Assembly (NCBI RefSeq): GCF_003816055.1
Contig: NZ_CP033906.1
Coordinates: 1,798,001 to 1,862,000 of the forward strand
DNA from: Bacillus sp. FJAT-42376
GTDB lineage: Bacteria > Bacillota > Bacilli > Bacillales > Bacillaceae
Direction of reading: 5' to 3'
Length of the DNA: 64,000 bases
Part shown: positions 8,988 to 18,307 of the stretch, in pieces
Numbering within the stretch: position 1 is the first letter of the stretch
How the letters are laid out: every line of letters starts with the position of its first letter
Position numbers and translations under genes: made by a program
The notes under the pieces: model-generated
Seen by the model: the letters and a program-made list of their open reading frames with translations, nothing else
What the model was told of the DNA's origin: nothing
Database searches by the model: none

Positions 8988-9226
8988 GATATGCGCCCTC
9001 CTTTTTAAATGAAAATAAAACCGTTCAGCACACACAATTTGATATTTTACAAGAGTTTGGATGGAAATTCAAATGGTATGCAATCAAGATTTCATGCATA
9101 AAAAACCTATAAGGGACAAGGCTTAAGCCGGATTTCTGTGTGAATGAACAGAGTGAATTTGAAGGATTTGGAAGAGGGAAAATCGAATATATAGAACAAA
9201 GAGAGAGGCAGAGGGGGGACTGTGGG

Positions 9227-11443
9227 TTGTGGAGAAATAAATTCTTTCGGACTCTTTTCTATTCTTTTTGTTTAATCATTGTGATTTATTCTATTGGGGC
9301 GCTTGGAGTTTATTATTCTAAAAATATGGAAATAAGCCGGGTTGAGCGCAACAGCAGCCAGAAGCTTTTGCTTCAGCAGGCCCAGGAAATGATGGACCAG
9401 AGAATTCAAGTGGCGTTGAATGCCATGATCCAGCTGGAAACAAGTGAGGCATTTAAGGATTATACGGACCTCTCCGCGTCTGAACTAAAGTATTACCATA
9501 TGGGAAGGGTTCTTCAGGAAATTCAGCGCAATAAAACAGCCTTTTCTAATTATGATTATGAGATAGCGGTTATGCTTCGGGGCGACAGAACGGTGATTAC
9601 GTCAAATTATACGGTGCCTGCGCAGAATTTTTTAAATGAGCTTGCGATGAAAGGCAGCGCCCGCAAACGATTTGATCAATTTGCAAAGGATAATAGCTGG
9701 TCCAGTTATTTTGAAACCATTTCGATTCCCGGTGCCCGCAACGCAGATACTTTAACGCTTGTTAAAAAGTACAGGGTCAGCCATCTTAAAACGGTCCTGT
9801 TTTTCCTGACATTCAAAAAGATGGATCTTCTGCCGGAGGCTTTGGAACATCAGGATGATGCCTTGCTGCTTGTATCCGGAGGAGAGGTGCTCTCTTTGGA
9901 TCAGGCTGAGAAAAAAACATTGCATCAGGACGTATCGAAGCACATTGCCCTCAGGAATGAACAGGTATCTTCGTACTCGAGAATGGAAAAGGAAGGAGAG
10001 ATCATTCATTCAATCGGTTCTAAAAGTCTTAAAGATTTAAGCTATGTGTACGTTACACCAAAAAATCCGCCGCAAACGGATCAAAACAGCCAGTGGCTCG
10101 CAGCTGCGCTTCTTCCGGCTTTGCTTGTTCTTGCGGGAATGATCATCGCCTGCGCTTTGATTTGGTATACATATAAGCCGGTTCATAAAATGGTGGCCGC
10201 TCTTAGAGAAGAGTATCCAATGGAATCAGGTGAAGATGAATTTTTGTATATACAGGAAACAGCTAAGCGGATCAGAGAGGTTAATAGGGAGCTGACAATA
10301 GCCATCAGTCAAAATGAAATTCCGCTGAAAATGAAATTTTTGTGGGATGTCCTGCATGGCATCTCTTCCGAGGAAGCCATTCAAAAAGGGATCGGGCAAT
10401 TTAAGCTGGCTCCATTTGAAAAGCATGCATCCGTTACCATTATTGAATTCGATTACCGCCTGCTGAATGAGGCAAGAATACAAGTGAGCCGTGAGACCAT
10501 CCGCCTGCTAAAAGAGGTCTTGGGAGATAACGTTCCTTTTGAGATGGTGGAACTGGGTCCCGGGAGAGCCGCTCTCCTGACAGGAAAGATTCCCGTCTCA
10601 GCATTAAAAGAAAAAATTACATCTGCCCTAAAATTATTGGACCGGGAAATCAATCAATATATTACAGCTGCGATCGGTCCGGAGATTGAAGGTTTTTCGG
10701 GATTGGATCAGTCGTTTCAGCAGGCATCCGAACTGCTTGAAAAGAGGCAGTCTATGGAAAAGCTGCAGGTATTGAGTATGGATGATTTTACAGCCAAACG
10801 GAAACAAACCTTTTATTACCCAATAGAGGTCGAAAAAGAACTGATTCATTATTTTGTACAAGGCAAGAAGGAGGAAGCATTTCGCATTCTGCATCGGATC
10901 CTAAAGGAAAATATTGATGAAAAGAATTTGGACAAGGCGGATCTTTCCCAGTTTGTCTTTGCCATGGCTGGAACGGTCAACCGGATTGCCCAGTCATCTT
11001 CCAGTACCTCAGGAGGTGAATTGCTGCATTTAGAATTCAGTGAAATCAGGAATCGTGCAGCGTTAAAAGGAGAAATCGTGAAAACCTTCACAAGCGCGAC
11101 CGACCAAATCGAAACGAATCAGAACGGATCCTCCACTGCCAGTCAAATCGTCATGTTTATCCAGCATCACTATCATGAGGACCTTTCTTTACAGGATTTA
11201 TCTGAGCGCTTCCAGCTGACTCCAAGCTACATTAGCACCATTTTCAAAGACCATACCGGAGAGAACTACAAAGAGTATTTAAACCGGTATCGAATACAGA
11301 AGGCGAAGGAACTGCTTGCGGATAAAAAGATCAAGGTTCATGAAGCTTCAAAACTCGTTGGCTATAATAACGTCAATACTTTCATCAGGATTTTTAAAAA
11401 ATACGTAGGATTATCACCCGGGCAATATGAGAGATCGGACTAA
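9227..11443 (+). CDS. Membrane-anchored AraC-family regulator of the adjacent carbohydrate ABC operon
   Basis: 738-residue one-component sensor-regulator. Membrane segment 1 near residues 10-30, an extracytoplasmic sensor region to about 285, membrane segment 2 near 288-312, a cytoplasmic linker, and a C-terminal AraC DNA-binding domain with two helix-turn-helix units (LSLQDLSERFQLTPSYIST; VHEASKLVGYNNVNTFIRIF). This architecture is common in Bacillus and Paenibacillus beside LplABC-type transporters and probably senses the transported sugar. The TTG start at 9227 follows GAGGGGGG; a GTG at 9140 would add 29 residues with a poor ribosome site. It ends 225 bp before the transporter operon, after a terminator. 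Confidence 0.85.
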   Translation: MWRNKFFRTLFYSFCLIIVIYSIGALGVYYSKNMEISRVERNSSQKLLLQQAQEMMDQRIQVALNAMIQLETSEAFKDYTDLSASELKYYHMGRVLQEIQRNKTAFSNYDYEIAVMLRGDRTVITSNYTVPAQNFLNELAMKGSARKRFDQFAKDNSWSSYFETISIPGARNADTLTLVKKYRVSHLKTVLFFLTFKKMDLLPEALEHQDDALLLVSGGEVLSLDQAEKKTLHQDVSKHIALRNEQVSSYSRMEKEGEIIHSIGSKSLKDLSYVYVTPKNPPQTDQNSQWLAAALLPALLVLAGMIIACALIWYTYKPVHKMVAALREEYPMESGEDEFLYIQETAKRIREVNRELTIAISQNEIPLKMKFLWDVLHGISSEEAIQKGIGQFKLAPFEKHASVTIIEFDYRLLNEARIQVSRETIRLLKEVLGDNVPFEMVELGPGRAALLTGKIPVSALKEKITSALKLLDREINQYITAAIGPEIEGFSGLDQSFQQASELLEKRQSMEKLQVLSMDDFTAKRKQTFYYPIEVEKELIHYFVQGKKEEAFRILHRILKENIDEKNLDKADLSQFVFAMAGTVNRIAQSSSSTSGGELLHLEFSEIRNRAALKGEIVKTFTSATDQIETNQNGSSTASQIVMFIQHHYHEDLSLQDLSERFQLTPSYISTIFKDHTGENYKEYLNRYRIQKAKELLADKKIKVHEASKLVGYNNVNTFIRIFKKYVGLSPGQYERSD

Positions 11444-11444
11444 T

Positions 11445-11470
11445 ACGGAGCCTTAAGGGTTCTGTTTTTT
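11445..11470 (+). terminator. Terminator after the AraC-family gene
   Basis: Stem ACGGAGCC/GGTTCTGT (with wobble) followed by six T, 2 bases after the stop codon. Confidence 0.55.
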
Positions 11471-11634
11471 TACTCTTCAATTTATCCGCTGTACCTCAAA
11501 TCTTAAACCATCGCTATTTTTTCATATAAACCCTCATTTCTTTTAATTTTCATTCTCTTTTTAAAAAATGGATATCCGTTCAGGAAAATTGAGATAGATA
11601 GACGGCTTGCAGGCAGGATAAGATGAACACATTA

Positions 11635-11648
11635 AGAAAACGCTTACA
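11635..11648 (+). promoter_or_regulatory. Candidate cre site (CcpA) before the carbohydrate ABC operon
   Basis: AGAAAACGCTTACA matches the catabolite-responsive element consensus TGWAANCGNTNWCA at every position except the first. It lies 21-34 bp before the first permease start, so binding of CcpA would block transcription. The rest of the 11471-11668 gap is AT-rich and probably holds the promoter. Confidence 0.65.
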
Positions 11649-11668
11649 AAAAAAGGAGGGATGATGGA

Positions 11669-12643
11669 TTGGAATCACCCGTTATCCAATCAAAACAAAC
11701 ATCTGATCTTAAACCTGCACCTGTCAAAATCCCCTTTCTTCTGTCTGTCAAAAACAGCTTGGTCCGCGATAGGTATCTGTATTTAATGCTCGTACCCTTT
11801 ATTCTGTGGTACATCATCTTCCAGTACAAACCGATGGCCGGCCTGCAGATCGCCTTTAAGGACTACAGTTTATTTAAAGGCATTGCGGAAAGTCCATGGG
11901 TAGGTTTTGATAATTTTATCCGTTTTTTTGAGAGCGAGTATTTTGTGCGCACCCTGACAAATACAATCTTGATCAGCTTTTACGGACTCGTTTTCGGATT
12001 TCCCGCACCGATTTTGCTTGCGCTTCTAATAAATGAAGTGAAAAACAAGGTTTTTAAAAATACGGTGCAGACGCTAACCTATCTTCCGCATTTTATCTCG
12101 GTAGTGGTCATAACAGGAATCATAACGAACATGCTTGCTCCGACAAACGGTCTGGTGAATATCATCATCGACAGGATGGGCGGGGATAAAACGTATTTTC
12201 TTACTGAATCTGAGTATTTTCGAACCATTTTCACGGGTATGAACATTTGGAAAGACGTTGGATTTAATGCCATCATTTATCTGGCGGCAATCGCCGGCAT
12301 CAATCCGGCACTCTATGAAGCCGCAAAAATGGATGGGGCAAACCGGTGGCGGCAAATCTGGCATGTGACGATTCCGGGAATTCTGCCAACCATCATGATC
12401 TTGTTTCTGATTCAGATTGGAGCCTTCCTTGAGGTAGGGTATGAAGCCATTATCCTCCTTTATCAGCCAAGCACTTATGAGACAGCAGACGTAATCAATA
12501 CGTATGTGTACCGTGCAGGACTTCAGGGGGGAGAGTATGAAATTGGCGCAGCGGCCGGATTATTTAACTCAGTTGTCGGACTCATCCTTGTGGTAACCGC
12601 CAATAAACTCAGCAAAAAATTTACGGAAAATAGTTTATGGTAG
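11669..12643 (+). CDS. Carbohydrate ABC transporter permease (LplB/YteP-like)
   Basis: 324-residue permease of the MalF/LplB type (CUT1 family) with about six membrane segments. The ATPase-docking loop EAAKMDGANRWRQIWHVTIP is visible around residues 212-231. The N-terminus carries the LplB-like sequence YLMLVPFILWYIIFQYKPM. TTG start with AAAGGAGG 8-9 bases upstream; overlapping ATGs at 11661 and 11664 are out of frame. First gene of a permease-permease-binding protein operon; no ATPase gene is present, as usual for CUT1 systems that share MsmX. Confidence 0.88.
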   Translation: MESPVIQSKQTSDLKPAPVKIPFLLSVKNSLVRDRYLYLMLVPFILWYIIFQYKPMAGLQIAFKDYSLFKGIAESPWVGFDNFIRFFESEYFVRTLTNTILISFYGLVFGFPAPILLALLINEVKNKVFKNTVQTLTYLPHFISVVVITGIITNMLAPTNGLVNIIIDRMGGDKTYFLTESEYFRTIFTGMNIWKDVGFNAIIYLAAIAGINPALYEAAKMDGANRWRQIWHVTIPGILPTIMILFLIQIGAFLEVGYEAIILLYQPSTYETADVINTYVYRAGLQGGEYEIGAAAGLFNSVVGLILVVTANKLSKKFTENSLW

Positions 12644-12653
12644 GTGGATCAAA

Positions 12654-13526
12654 TTGAAAAAAAGCAGAAGTGAACGTTTGACCGATATCCTCATTTATGG
12701 ATTTCTCACTCTTTTAGCTGTTGCCTGCATCTACCCATTCATCTACGTGTTTTCTGCTTCCATCAGTTCCGCACAGGCGGTGATATCAGGTGAAGTTATT
12801 CTGCTGCCGAAGGATATTACGTTTCTTTCATACTTTAAAGTGCTGGAAGATCCGGCAATTTGGACTGCTTACGGAAATACGATTTTTTACACAGTAGCGG
12901 GAACAGCGGTCAATCTTGTATTCACGATTTGCGGTGCGTATCCTTTATCGAAAAAACGGCTGCGCGGCAAAGCGCTGATCGCGTTCTTTATCGCCTTTAC
13001 GATGTGGTTTCAGGCAGGAATCATCCCGACTTATCTTAATTTTAAAGAGCTTGGTCTATTGGATACACGAACAGGCATCCTTATCGGATTTGCTATTTCC
13101 ACCTTCCTCGTCTTTATTTTAAGAAGCTTTTTTCAATCGATTCCGGATTCACTTGAGGAGTCGGCAAAGGTGGATGGAGCGAATGATCTTCAAATATTAA
13201 TGAAAATCTATCTTCCGTTATCGAAGCCTGCACTCGTAACAGTGGGACTTTTCTATGCGGTTGCCCGCTGGAACGGCTACTTTTGGGCGATGGTCCTGCT
13301 CAATGATGAAGGCAAAATACCTCTGCAGGTGATGCTGAAAAAACTGATTGTCGAGATGACGGTCAGTGAGCAAGTTCTGTCAGCCGGGGATGTGATGATG
13401 GAGTTTTCCAGGGAAACCATTATTTATGCCACCATCTTCATCTCAATTTTGCCGATCATCATTGTGTATCCATTCCTTCAAAAGTACTTTGTGAAGGGAA
13501 CGATGCTTGGGGGGATCAAAGAGTAG
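12654..13526 (+). CDS. Carbohydrate ABC transporter permease (LplC/YtcP-like)
   Basis: 290-residue partner permease of the MalG/LplC type. The docking loop is EESAKVDGANDLQILMKIYL near residues 168-187, followed by PLSKPALVTVGLFYAVARWN, typical of LplC/YtcP. TTG start 10 bp after the upstream gene. It is expected to form the heterodimeric membrane channel with the previous gene product. Confidence 0.88.
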   Translation: MKKSRSERLTDILIYGFLTLLAVACIYPFIYVFSASISSAQAVISGEVILLPKDITFLSYFKVLEDPAIWTAYGNTIFYTVAGTAVNLVFTICGAYPLSKKRLRGKALIAFFIAFTMWFQAGIIPTYLNFKELGLLDTRTGILIGFAISTFLVFILRSFFQSIPDSLEESAKVDGANDLQILMKIYLPLSKPALVTVGLFYAVARWNGYFWAMVLLNDEGKIPLQVMLKKLIVEMTVSEQVLSAGDVMMEFSRETIIYATIFISILPIIIVYPFLQKYFVKGTMLGGIKE

Positions 13527-13567
13527 CCGGGATTTCTGATGGATAACAAAAACAAGGGGGAGAAAAC

Positions 13568-15142
13568 ATGGGAAAAGGGAAACAGCTATCATTGATTCTT
13601 GCTTCAGGAATGCTTGTCTTATCAGCTGCAGCATGCAGCAGTTCAGCTTCAGCGCCGAAGGAGAAAACAGAGCAGACGGGTGACAGCAATGAAACGAAGG
13701 GGCCGAAGGCGAGTGAAAAGCCGATGGAGATGACGATTCATCTTCATTACAATGACGGACAGGTGATCTTTGATGATAACTGGAGTACGTTCAAAAAAGC
13801 GGCCGAAGTGACAAATGTGAGCCTGAAGGGAGTCGCCCCTAAATCCTCTACCAAGAGTGAAGAAGCCTTTAACTTAATGATTGCTTCAGGGAAAATCCCG
13901 GACCTTGTTTTTGAGAAAAAAGAAAACCTCAATAAATATGGAAAAGAAGGGGCGTTTATTCCGCTGGAGGATTTGATCAAAGAGCACGCCCCGCATATAC
14001 AGAGCTATCTGGATAAAATGCCTGAGATTATGAAGGTCTCAGAAGCGGCTGACGGGCACTTGTATTACCTGCCGTTTATTGCAGACGGGGAAGCCGCTGA
14101 AGGCTGGTTTATCCGCCAGGACTGGCTGGATAAGCTCGGGCTGAAAATGCCTCAGACTGTCGATGAATACTACACGGTTTTAAAAGCATTTAAAGAAAAG
14201 GACCCGAATGGAAACGGGAAGGCTGATGAAGTTCCGCTCTTTTCACGCATCAATCAGCGTATTTTTGACCTTGCGAGCCTTTGGGGCGGATACGGTGATT
14301 TTTACCTGAAAGGGGACAAAGTGGCCTATGGACCGATGGAAATAGACTTTGGCACAGCCATGGAAAACCTGGCCAAGTGGTATGGGGAAGGACTGATTGA
14401 CCCTGAGATCTTTACCAGGGGTGCAACATCAAGAGACGTTCTATTCGGAAACAATACAGGCGGTTCCACCCACGATTGGTTCGCAAGTACAGTTACGTAC
14501 AATGATATATCCAAAAAGCATACACCCGATTTTAATCTTGTCCCGATGGCTCCCCCTGAAAATGCGAAGGGTGAGCGCGTTGAACCGACGGTACGTTCAC
14601 CATTTAATAATTACACAGGAGTGGCAATCGGCCACTCCGTTAAAGACAAGGTTGCAGCGATTAAATATTTAGATTACTTCTTCACCGAAGAAGGCCGCAG
14701 ACTGATGAACTATGGCGTAGAAGGGGATACGTACACGGTTGAAAACGGAGTGCCTACATTCACGAAAGAAGTTTTAAGCAGTCCGGATGTGCCGGGAGCT
14801 CTCCGTGCAAAAGGCGCCCAGATCATGTTCGCTTATCAGCAGGACTTCGAATACGAAAAGCAATGGATGGCTCCTCTGGCATTGGAGGGAGTTAATGATT
14901 ATGTGAAAAACGATTACTTCCTGAAAGAAGTTCCCGCTTTGAATTTCACTGAAGAGGAAGAGAAAATTAAAAATGACATCGGCCTGCAGATTATGACCTA
15001 CCGTGATGAGATGATCCAGAAGTGGATGATGGGGGCAGAACCCGTAGACTTTGCTCAATTTAAAAAGCGGCTGAAGGAAATGGGAGTGGATCAGCTCATT
15101 AAAGTTCACAAGGATGCATACGACCGCTATACAAAGGGTTGA
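13568..15142 (+). CDS. Carbohydrate-binding lipoprotein (LplA/YtcQ-like)
   Basis: 524-residue extracellular solute-binding protein of the large LplA/YtcQ class. Signal peptide with lipobox LSAAAC (Cys23), then a low-complexity Ser/Lys/Glu linker to about residue 55. The mature part shows family features such as GWFIRQDWLDKLGLKMPQTV and DPNGNGKADEVPLF (an EF-hand-like calcium loop). An AAGGGGGAGAAAAC ribosome site precedes the ATG. The substrate is likely a plant oligosaccharide by family analogy; no glycosidase is encoded nearby to narrow it. Confidence 0.87.
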   Translation: MGKGKQLSLILASGMLVLSAAACSSSASAPKEKTEQTGDSNETKGPKASEKPMEMTIHLHYNDGQVIFDDNWSTFKKAAEVTNVSLKGVAPKSSTKSEEAFNLMIASGKIPDLVFEKKENLNKYGKEGAFIPLEDLIKEHAPHIQSYLDKMPEIMKVSEAADGHLYYLPFIADGEAAEGWFIRQDWLDKLGLKMPQTVDEYYTVLKAFKEKDPNGNGKADEVPLFSRINQRIFDLASLWGGYGDFYLKGDKVAYGPMEIDFGTAMENLAKWYGEGLIDPEIFTRGATSRDVLFGNNTGGSTHDWFASTVTYNDISKKHTPDFNLVPMAPPENAKGERVEPTVRSPFNNYTGVAIGHSVKDKVAAIKYLDYFFTEEGRRLMNYGVEGDTYTVENGVPTFTKEVLSSPDVPGALRAKGAQIMFAYQQDFEYEKQWMAPLALEGVNDYVKNDYFLKEVPALNFTEEEEKIKNDIGLQIMTYRDEMIQKWMMGAEPVDFAQFKKRLKEMGVDQLIKVHKDAYDRYTKG

Positions 15143-15152
15143 TGACTAAGAG

Positions 15153-15180
15153 GGTCTGGTCTTATTGGCCAGACCTGTTT
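15153..15180 (+). terminator. Hairpin between the binding protein and YesL-like genes
   Basis: GGTCTGGTC/GGCCAGACC stem with TTATT loop and a short T-run. It may partly terminate the operon, lowering expression of the YesL-like gene. Confidence 0.5.
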
Positions 15181-15196
15181 GAATAGGAGGATCTGT

Positions 15197-15823
15197 ATGG
15201 GAACCCGTCTGTATGCGGGATTGGAATGGGTCATGCGGCTCGTGTATGTCCAGTTTCTGTGGATGGTTTTTTCTGTTTTCGGACTTGGAATATTCGGCTT
15301 TTTCCCCGCAACTGTCAGCATGTTTACCGTGATGCGCAAATGGATCAGGGGAGAATCGGAAGCCGGAATATTGGATACCTTTAAAAAGACATGGATGCGT
15401 GAATGGAAAAAAGCCAATATCATAGGCTGGGTCTTTACGGGCATCGGGTTTGTCCTATTCTTTTATTTAAAAGCGGCAATCGGAATGAGCGGAATAACAG
15501 GCATTATTTTCTATTTGCTGATGGCAATGGCTCTCGTTATCTATACCCTGTCCTTCCTCTTTGTTTTTCCGGTGTATGTGCACTTTCATGCAGGAGCACG
15601 GGAAGCGATGAAACTTGCCCTGCTTCTCGCCCTTTCCTTTCCGTTTCATTCGATTTCTATGCTGGCCGCAGCAGCGGGCTTTTATTTTTTAACGCTTTTT
15701 CTTCCATCGCTGCTGCCGTTCATCAGCTTCAGCCTGCTTGGGTTTGCTTTGATGGGGATTGCGGATTTAGCGTTCGCGAAAGCGGGAGAAAAGGAGGAAC
15801 AGCGTATGCAAACAGAAGCCTGA
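15197..15823 (+). CDS. YesL-family (DUF624) membrane protein
   Basis: 208-residue membrane protein with about five hydrophobic segments and the DUF624 N-terminal pattern (FSVFGLGIFGFFPATVSMFT, then MRKWIRGE). YesL-like genes accompany sugar ABC transporters and their regulators in Bacillus (yesLMN region), role unknown. The ATG at 15197 lies 6 bases after AGGAGG; the longer frame to 15179 lacks a ribosome site. It probably belongs to the upstream operon. Confidence 0.8.
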   Translation: MGTRLYAGLEWVMRLVYVQFLWMVFSVFGLGIFGFFPATVSMFTVMRKWIRGESEAGILDTFKKTWMREWKKANIIGWVFTGIGFVLFFYLKAAIGMSGITGIIFYLLMAMALVIYTLSFLFVFPVYVHFHAGAREAMKLALLLALSFPFHSISMLAAAAGFYFLTLFLPSLLPFISFSLLGFALMGIADLAFAKAGEKEEQRMQTEA

Positions 15824-15973
15824 GAAGGAACTGCTGCACCGGTGCCGGGGTTCTTTTTCGACAATATCTCCTCCATGTGACCAAAGCCTCAACAATAAAT
15901 CACATATTTCATAATATTTAGATAATTAACGAAAATCGTTATACTGGATGTATAGATTGAGAGGAGTGGTGAA

Positions 15974-17599
15974 GTGGAGAGACGAGTGGGAAAGTGGGGA
16001 GCGGCTGCTGCGGCAGCGAGTCTGATCCTTGCAGGGATTATGCCGTCCGCAAATGCCGTAACCCCTTATTACGGAAAGGAATTCAGTCAGCCGAAGCAGG
16101 TTATGGATCTTTACCCGGAACCAAAGCCTGAAGTTTTGACGCCGGCCTTTGGAAGAGAGGGCGACGCCTTTACCTCGCAGGAAGAATTAGAAGATTTTGT
16201 GGCAGGACTGAGAAAGGAAACGAATCATTTGTCCGTAAAAAAAATCGGAGAATCCCAAACAGGTCTGTCCATCCTTGGCCTTTACTTTTCAAAGGATCAA
16301 AGAATCTCTCCATCGGCTGTCTCCAGGAAACCGACTGTATGGCTGCAGGGCCAGATCCATGGAAATGAGCCTGCGGCAGGGGAAGCCGTGCTTGCTTTGG
16401 CAAAAAAACTTTCCGGAAAGCTCGGGGATGAAGTACTGGACCGCATTAACGTCATCATCATCCCAAGGGTCAATCCAGACGGCTCTTATCAATTTAAACG
16501 ACAGCTTGCAAACGGAATGGACGGCAACCGTGATCACGTAAAGCTTGAGTCAAAAGAAGTTCAGGCGATTCATGAGGAATTCAGCCGCTATATGCCGGAA
16601 GTCGTAATTGATGCTCATGAATACAGTGTCGGACAGGAATTTACAAAGCTTGGGCTGCTAAAGTATCATGATTTGCTGCTGCTGTCCGGGAAAAACTTAA
16701 ACATCCCTAGAAACATAAGAAAACTCTCAGATGATCTATATGTTAAAGATACGGAAGCAGTATTAGATAAGAAAGGCTTTTCAAATGAACCGTACTACAC
16801 TTCAAAAATCAGCAAAGATGGAAAAATCGAGCTTGAGGAGGGCAGTACGGAAGCAAGAATTGGCCGCAATGCTTTTGGTTTGTCCCCGGCAGTATCCTTT
16901 CTTGTGGAAACAAGAGGAATCGGAATCGGCAGGGAAAACTTTGCAAGAAGGACAGCAGCCCAGATTGCCGCCCACGAGAACATCATCAGGCTGACAGCCG
17001 AGCATGCGGGGAAGATTAAGCTGCAAGTAGCGAAAGAAAGACTGAAGCTCATCCAAAAGGGACTCACCCCGAATGACAAAGATGAGATTGTGATTAACAG
17101 CGAGAACCAGACAGTCGAAGGAAAAACATTGAAAATGGTCGACGTGTCCGCCGGCAAAGTGAAAGACGTTCCGGTTCTGTATAAGAGCGCATCTCAAGCA
17201 AAAGCCGTGATGACAAGAGAACGCCCTACCGCATATATTATAGAGCCCGGTCATGAAAAGGCAGCAGCCAAACTAAGAAATCAGGGATTAAAAAGCTTTA
17301 CCCTGAAAAGGGACAAGACCTTGCCGCTTGAAACATTCGTCGTCACACACAAATCAAGAACCGAAGAATATGAAGGAATCGAGTTGAACGAAATCAAGGC
17401 AGCGGTAAAAGAGGAAAGCGTGACGGTTCCAAAAGGAAGTGTGGTGTTTTTAACGTCCCAGCCGCAGACAAATCTGCTCTCTCTATCACTGGAACCGGAA
17501 TCTGTCGACAGCTTTGAAAGCTTTGGCTTTATCCCTTCTGAAGTAGGGGAAAGGCTCCCGGTATACCGGTTTATGGATAACATAAAAACGCTCAAATAA
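15974..17599 (+). CDS. Secreted M14 zinc carboxypeptidase
   Basis: 541-residue exported peptidase. Signal peptide with cleavage after ANA (residue 28). The M14 catalytic core is intact: zinc ligands His129 and Glu132 in the HGNE motif and His215 in DAHEY, and a candidate catalytic Glu312 in SFLVETRG. A C-terminal region of about 200 residues beyond the peptidase domain has no recognised fold. GTG start with GAGGAG 8 bases upstream. It lies before array B and the intracellular protease gene, but the array separates them, so joint transcription is not evident. Confidence 0.85.
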   Translation: MERRVGKWGAAAAAASLILAGIMPSANAVTPYYGKEFSQPKQVMDLYPEPKPEVLTPAFGREGDAFTSQEELEDFVAGLRKETNHLSVKKIGESQTGLSILGLYFSKDQRISPSAVSRKPTVWLQGQIHGNEPAAGEAVLALAKKLSGKLGDEVLDRINVIIIPRVNPDGSYQFKRQLANGMDGNRDHVKLESKEVQAIHEEFSRYMPEVVIDAHEYSVGQEFTKLGLLKYHDLLLLSGKNLNIPRNIRKLSDDLYVKDTEAVLDKKGFSNEPYYTSKISKDGKIELEEGSTEARIGRNAFGLSPAVSFLVETRGIGIGRENFARRTAAQIAAHENIIRLTAEHAGKIKLQVAKERLKLIQKGLTPNDKDEIVINSENQTVEGKTLKMVDVSAGKVKDVPVLYKSASQAKAVMTRERPTAYIIEPGHEKAAAKLRNQGLKSFTLKRDKTLPLETFVVTHKSRTEEYEGIELNEIKAAVKEESVTVPKGSVVFLTSQPQTNLLSLSLEPESVDSFESFGFIPSEVGERLPVYRFMDNIKTLK

Positions 17600-17632
17600 A
17601 GGGAGGGAATAGCGGGCAGAACCGCTCTGGTT

Positions 17633-18165
17633 GGACAAATAGTATGAAACGGCTAAATTACGTTCGTGATCGGCTTGATCAAGACGAGTAACGGACAAGC
17701 AGGCAGGAACGCACAAATAACAAGCGGGATAGACCTAAAAACGGAACGGCAAAATTGTGTTCAAGTTTGGCTGAATAAAGTCCAGGAACGGCTTAATAGG
17801 CCGGCAGATTGGACAAATAATGTGCGCGATTGGACAGAAAAAATGGAATGGACAAATTCCGTTTTCTATCGGCTAAATAAAGTCCAGGAACGGCTTAATA
17901 GGCCGGCAGATTGGACAAATAATGTGCGCGATTGGACAGAAAAAATGGAATGGACAAATTCCGTTTTCTATCGGCTAAATAAAGTCCAGGAACGGCTAAA
18001 TAGGCCGGCGGGATGGACAAATAACGTGTGTGATTGGACAGAAAAATGGAATGGACAAATTCCGTTTTCTATCGGCCAAATAAAGTCCAGGAACAGCGAA
18101 AAAAGCCGGAGGGATGGACAAATAACGTTCGTGATTGGACAGAAAAAACAAACGGACAAATTTTA
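17633..18165. repeat. Array B: second 21/18-bp higher-order tandem repeat
   Basis: About 27 cores from 17633 to 18154. In the regular part (17769-18154) spacing is 21, 21, 21, 21, 18 bp as in array A, giving 102-bp units. Cores are GGACAAAT, GGCTAAAT, GGCTTAAT and GGACAGAA. Two monomers share wording with array A (GGACAAATTCCGTTTT and the 18-bp GGACAGAAAAA monomer). Steps of 17 bp at 18036-18053 and 18137-18154 break any reading frame, so the 166-codon open frame on plus (17666-18166) is not convincing as a gene. The 700-bp gap between the peptidase and ispA holds nothing else clear. Confidence 0.92.
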
Positions 18166-18307
18166 AGTGCCAGTCGGCTAGATATTTTTAAAGAGCTAAG
18201 AAGAAAAATAGATGGAAATTCATTCCTTTATATGTTAAAATAAGAACAAGCGTTCGTTTCTTTACCCCTTTATTACGGAAGAACCTATCTTAAAGGAGGA
18301 CAAGAGC

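Noticed and set aside
17666..18166. 166-codon open frame on plus through array B
   Set aside because: Built from tandem repeats, no ribosome site, and a one-base deletion in the last regular unit switches the reading frame, giving a different peptide repeat. Treated as a repeat by-product.
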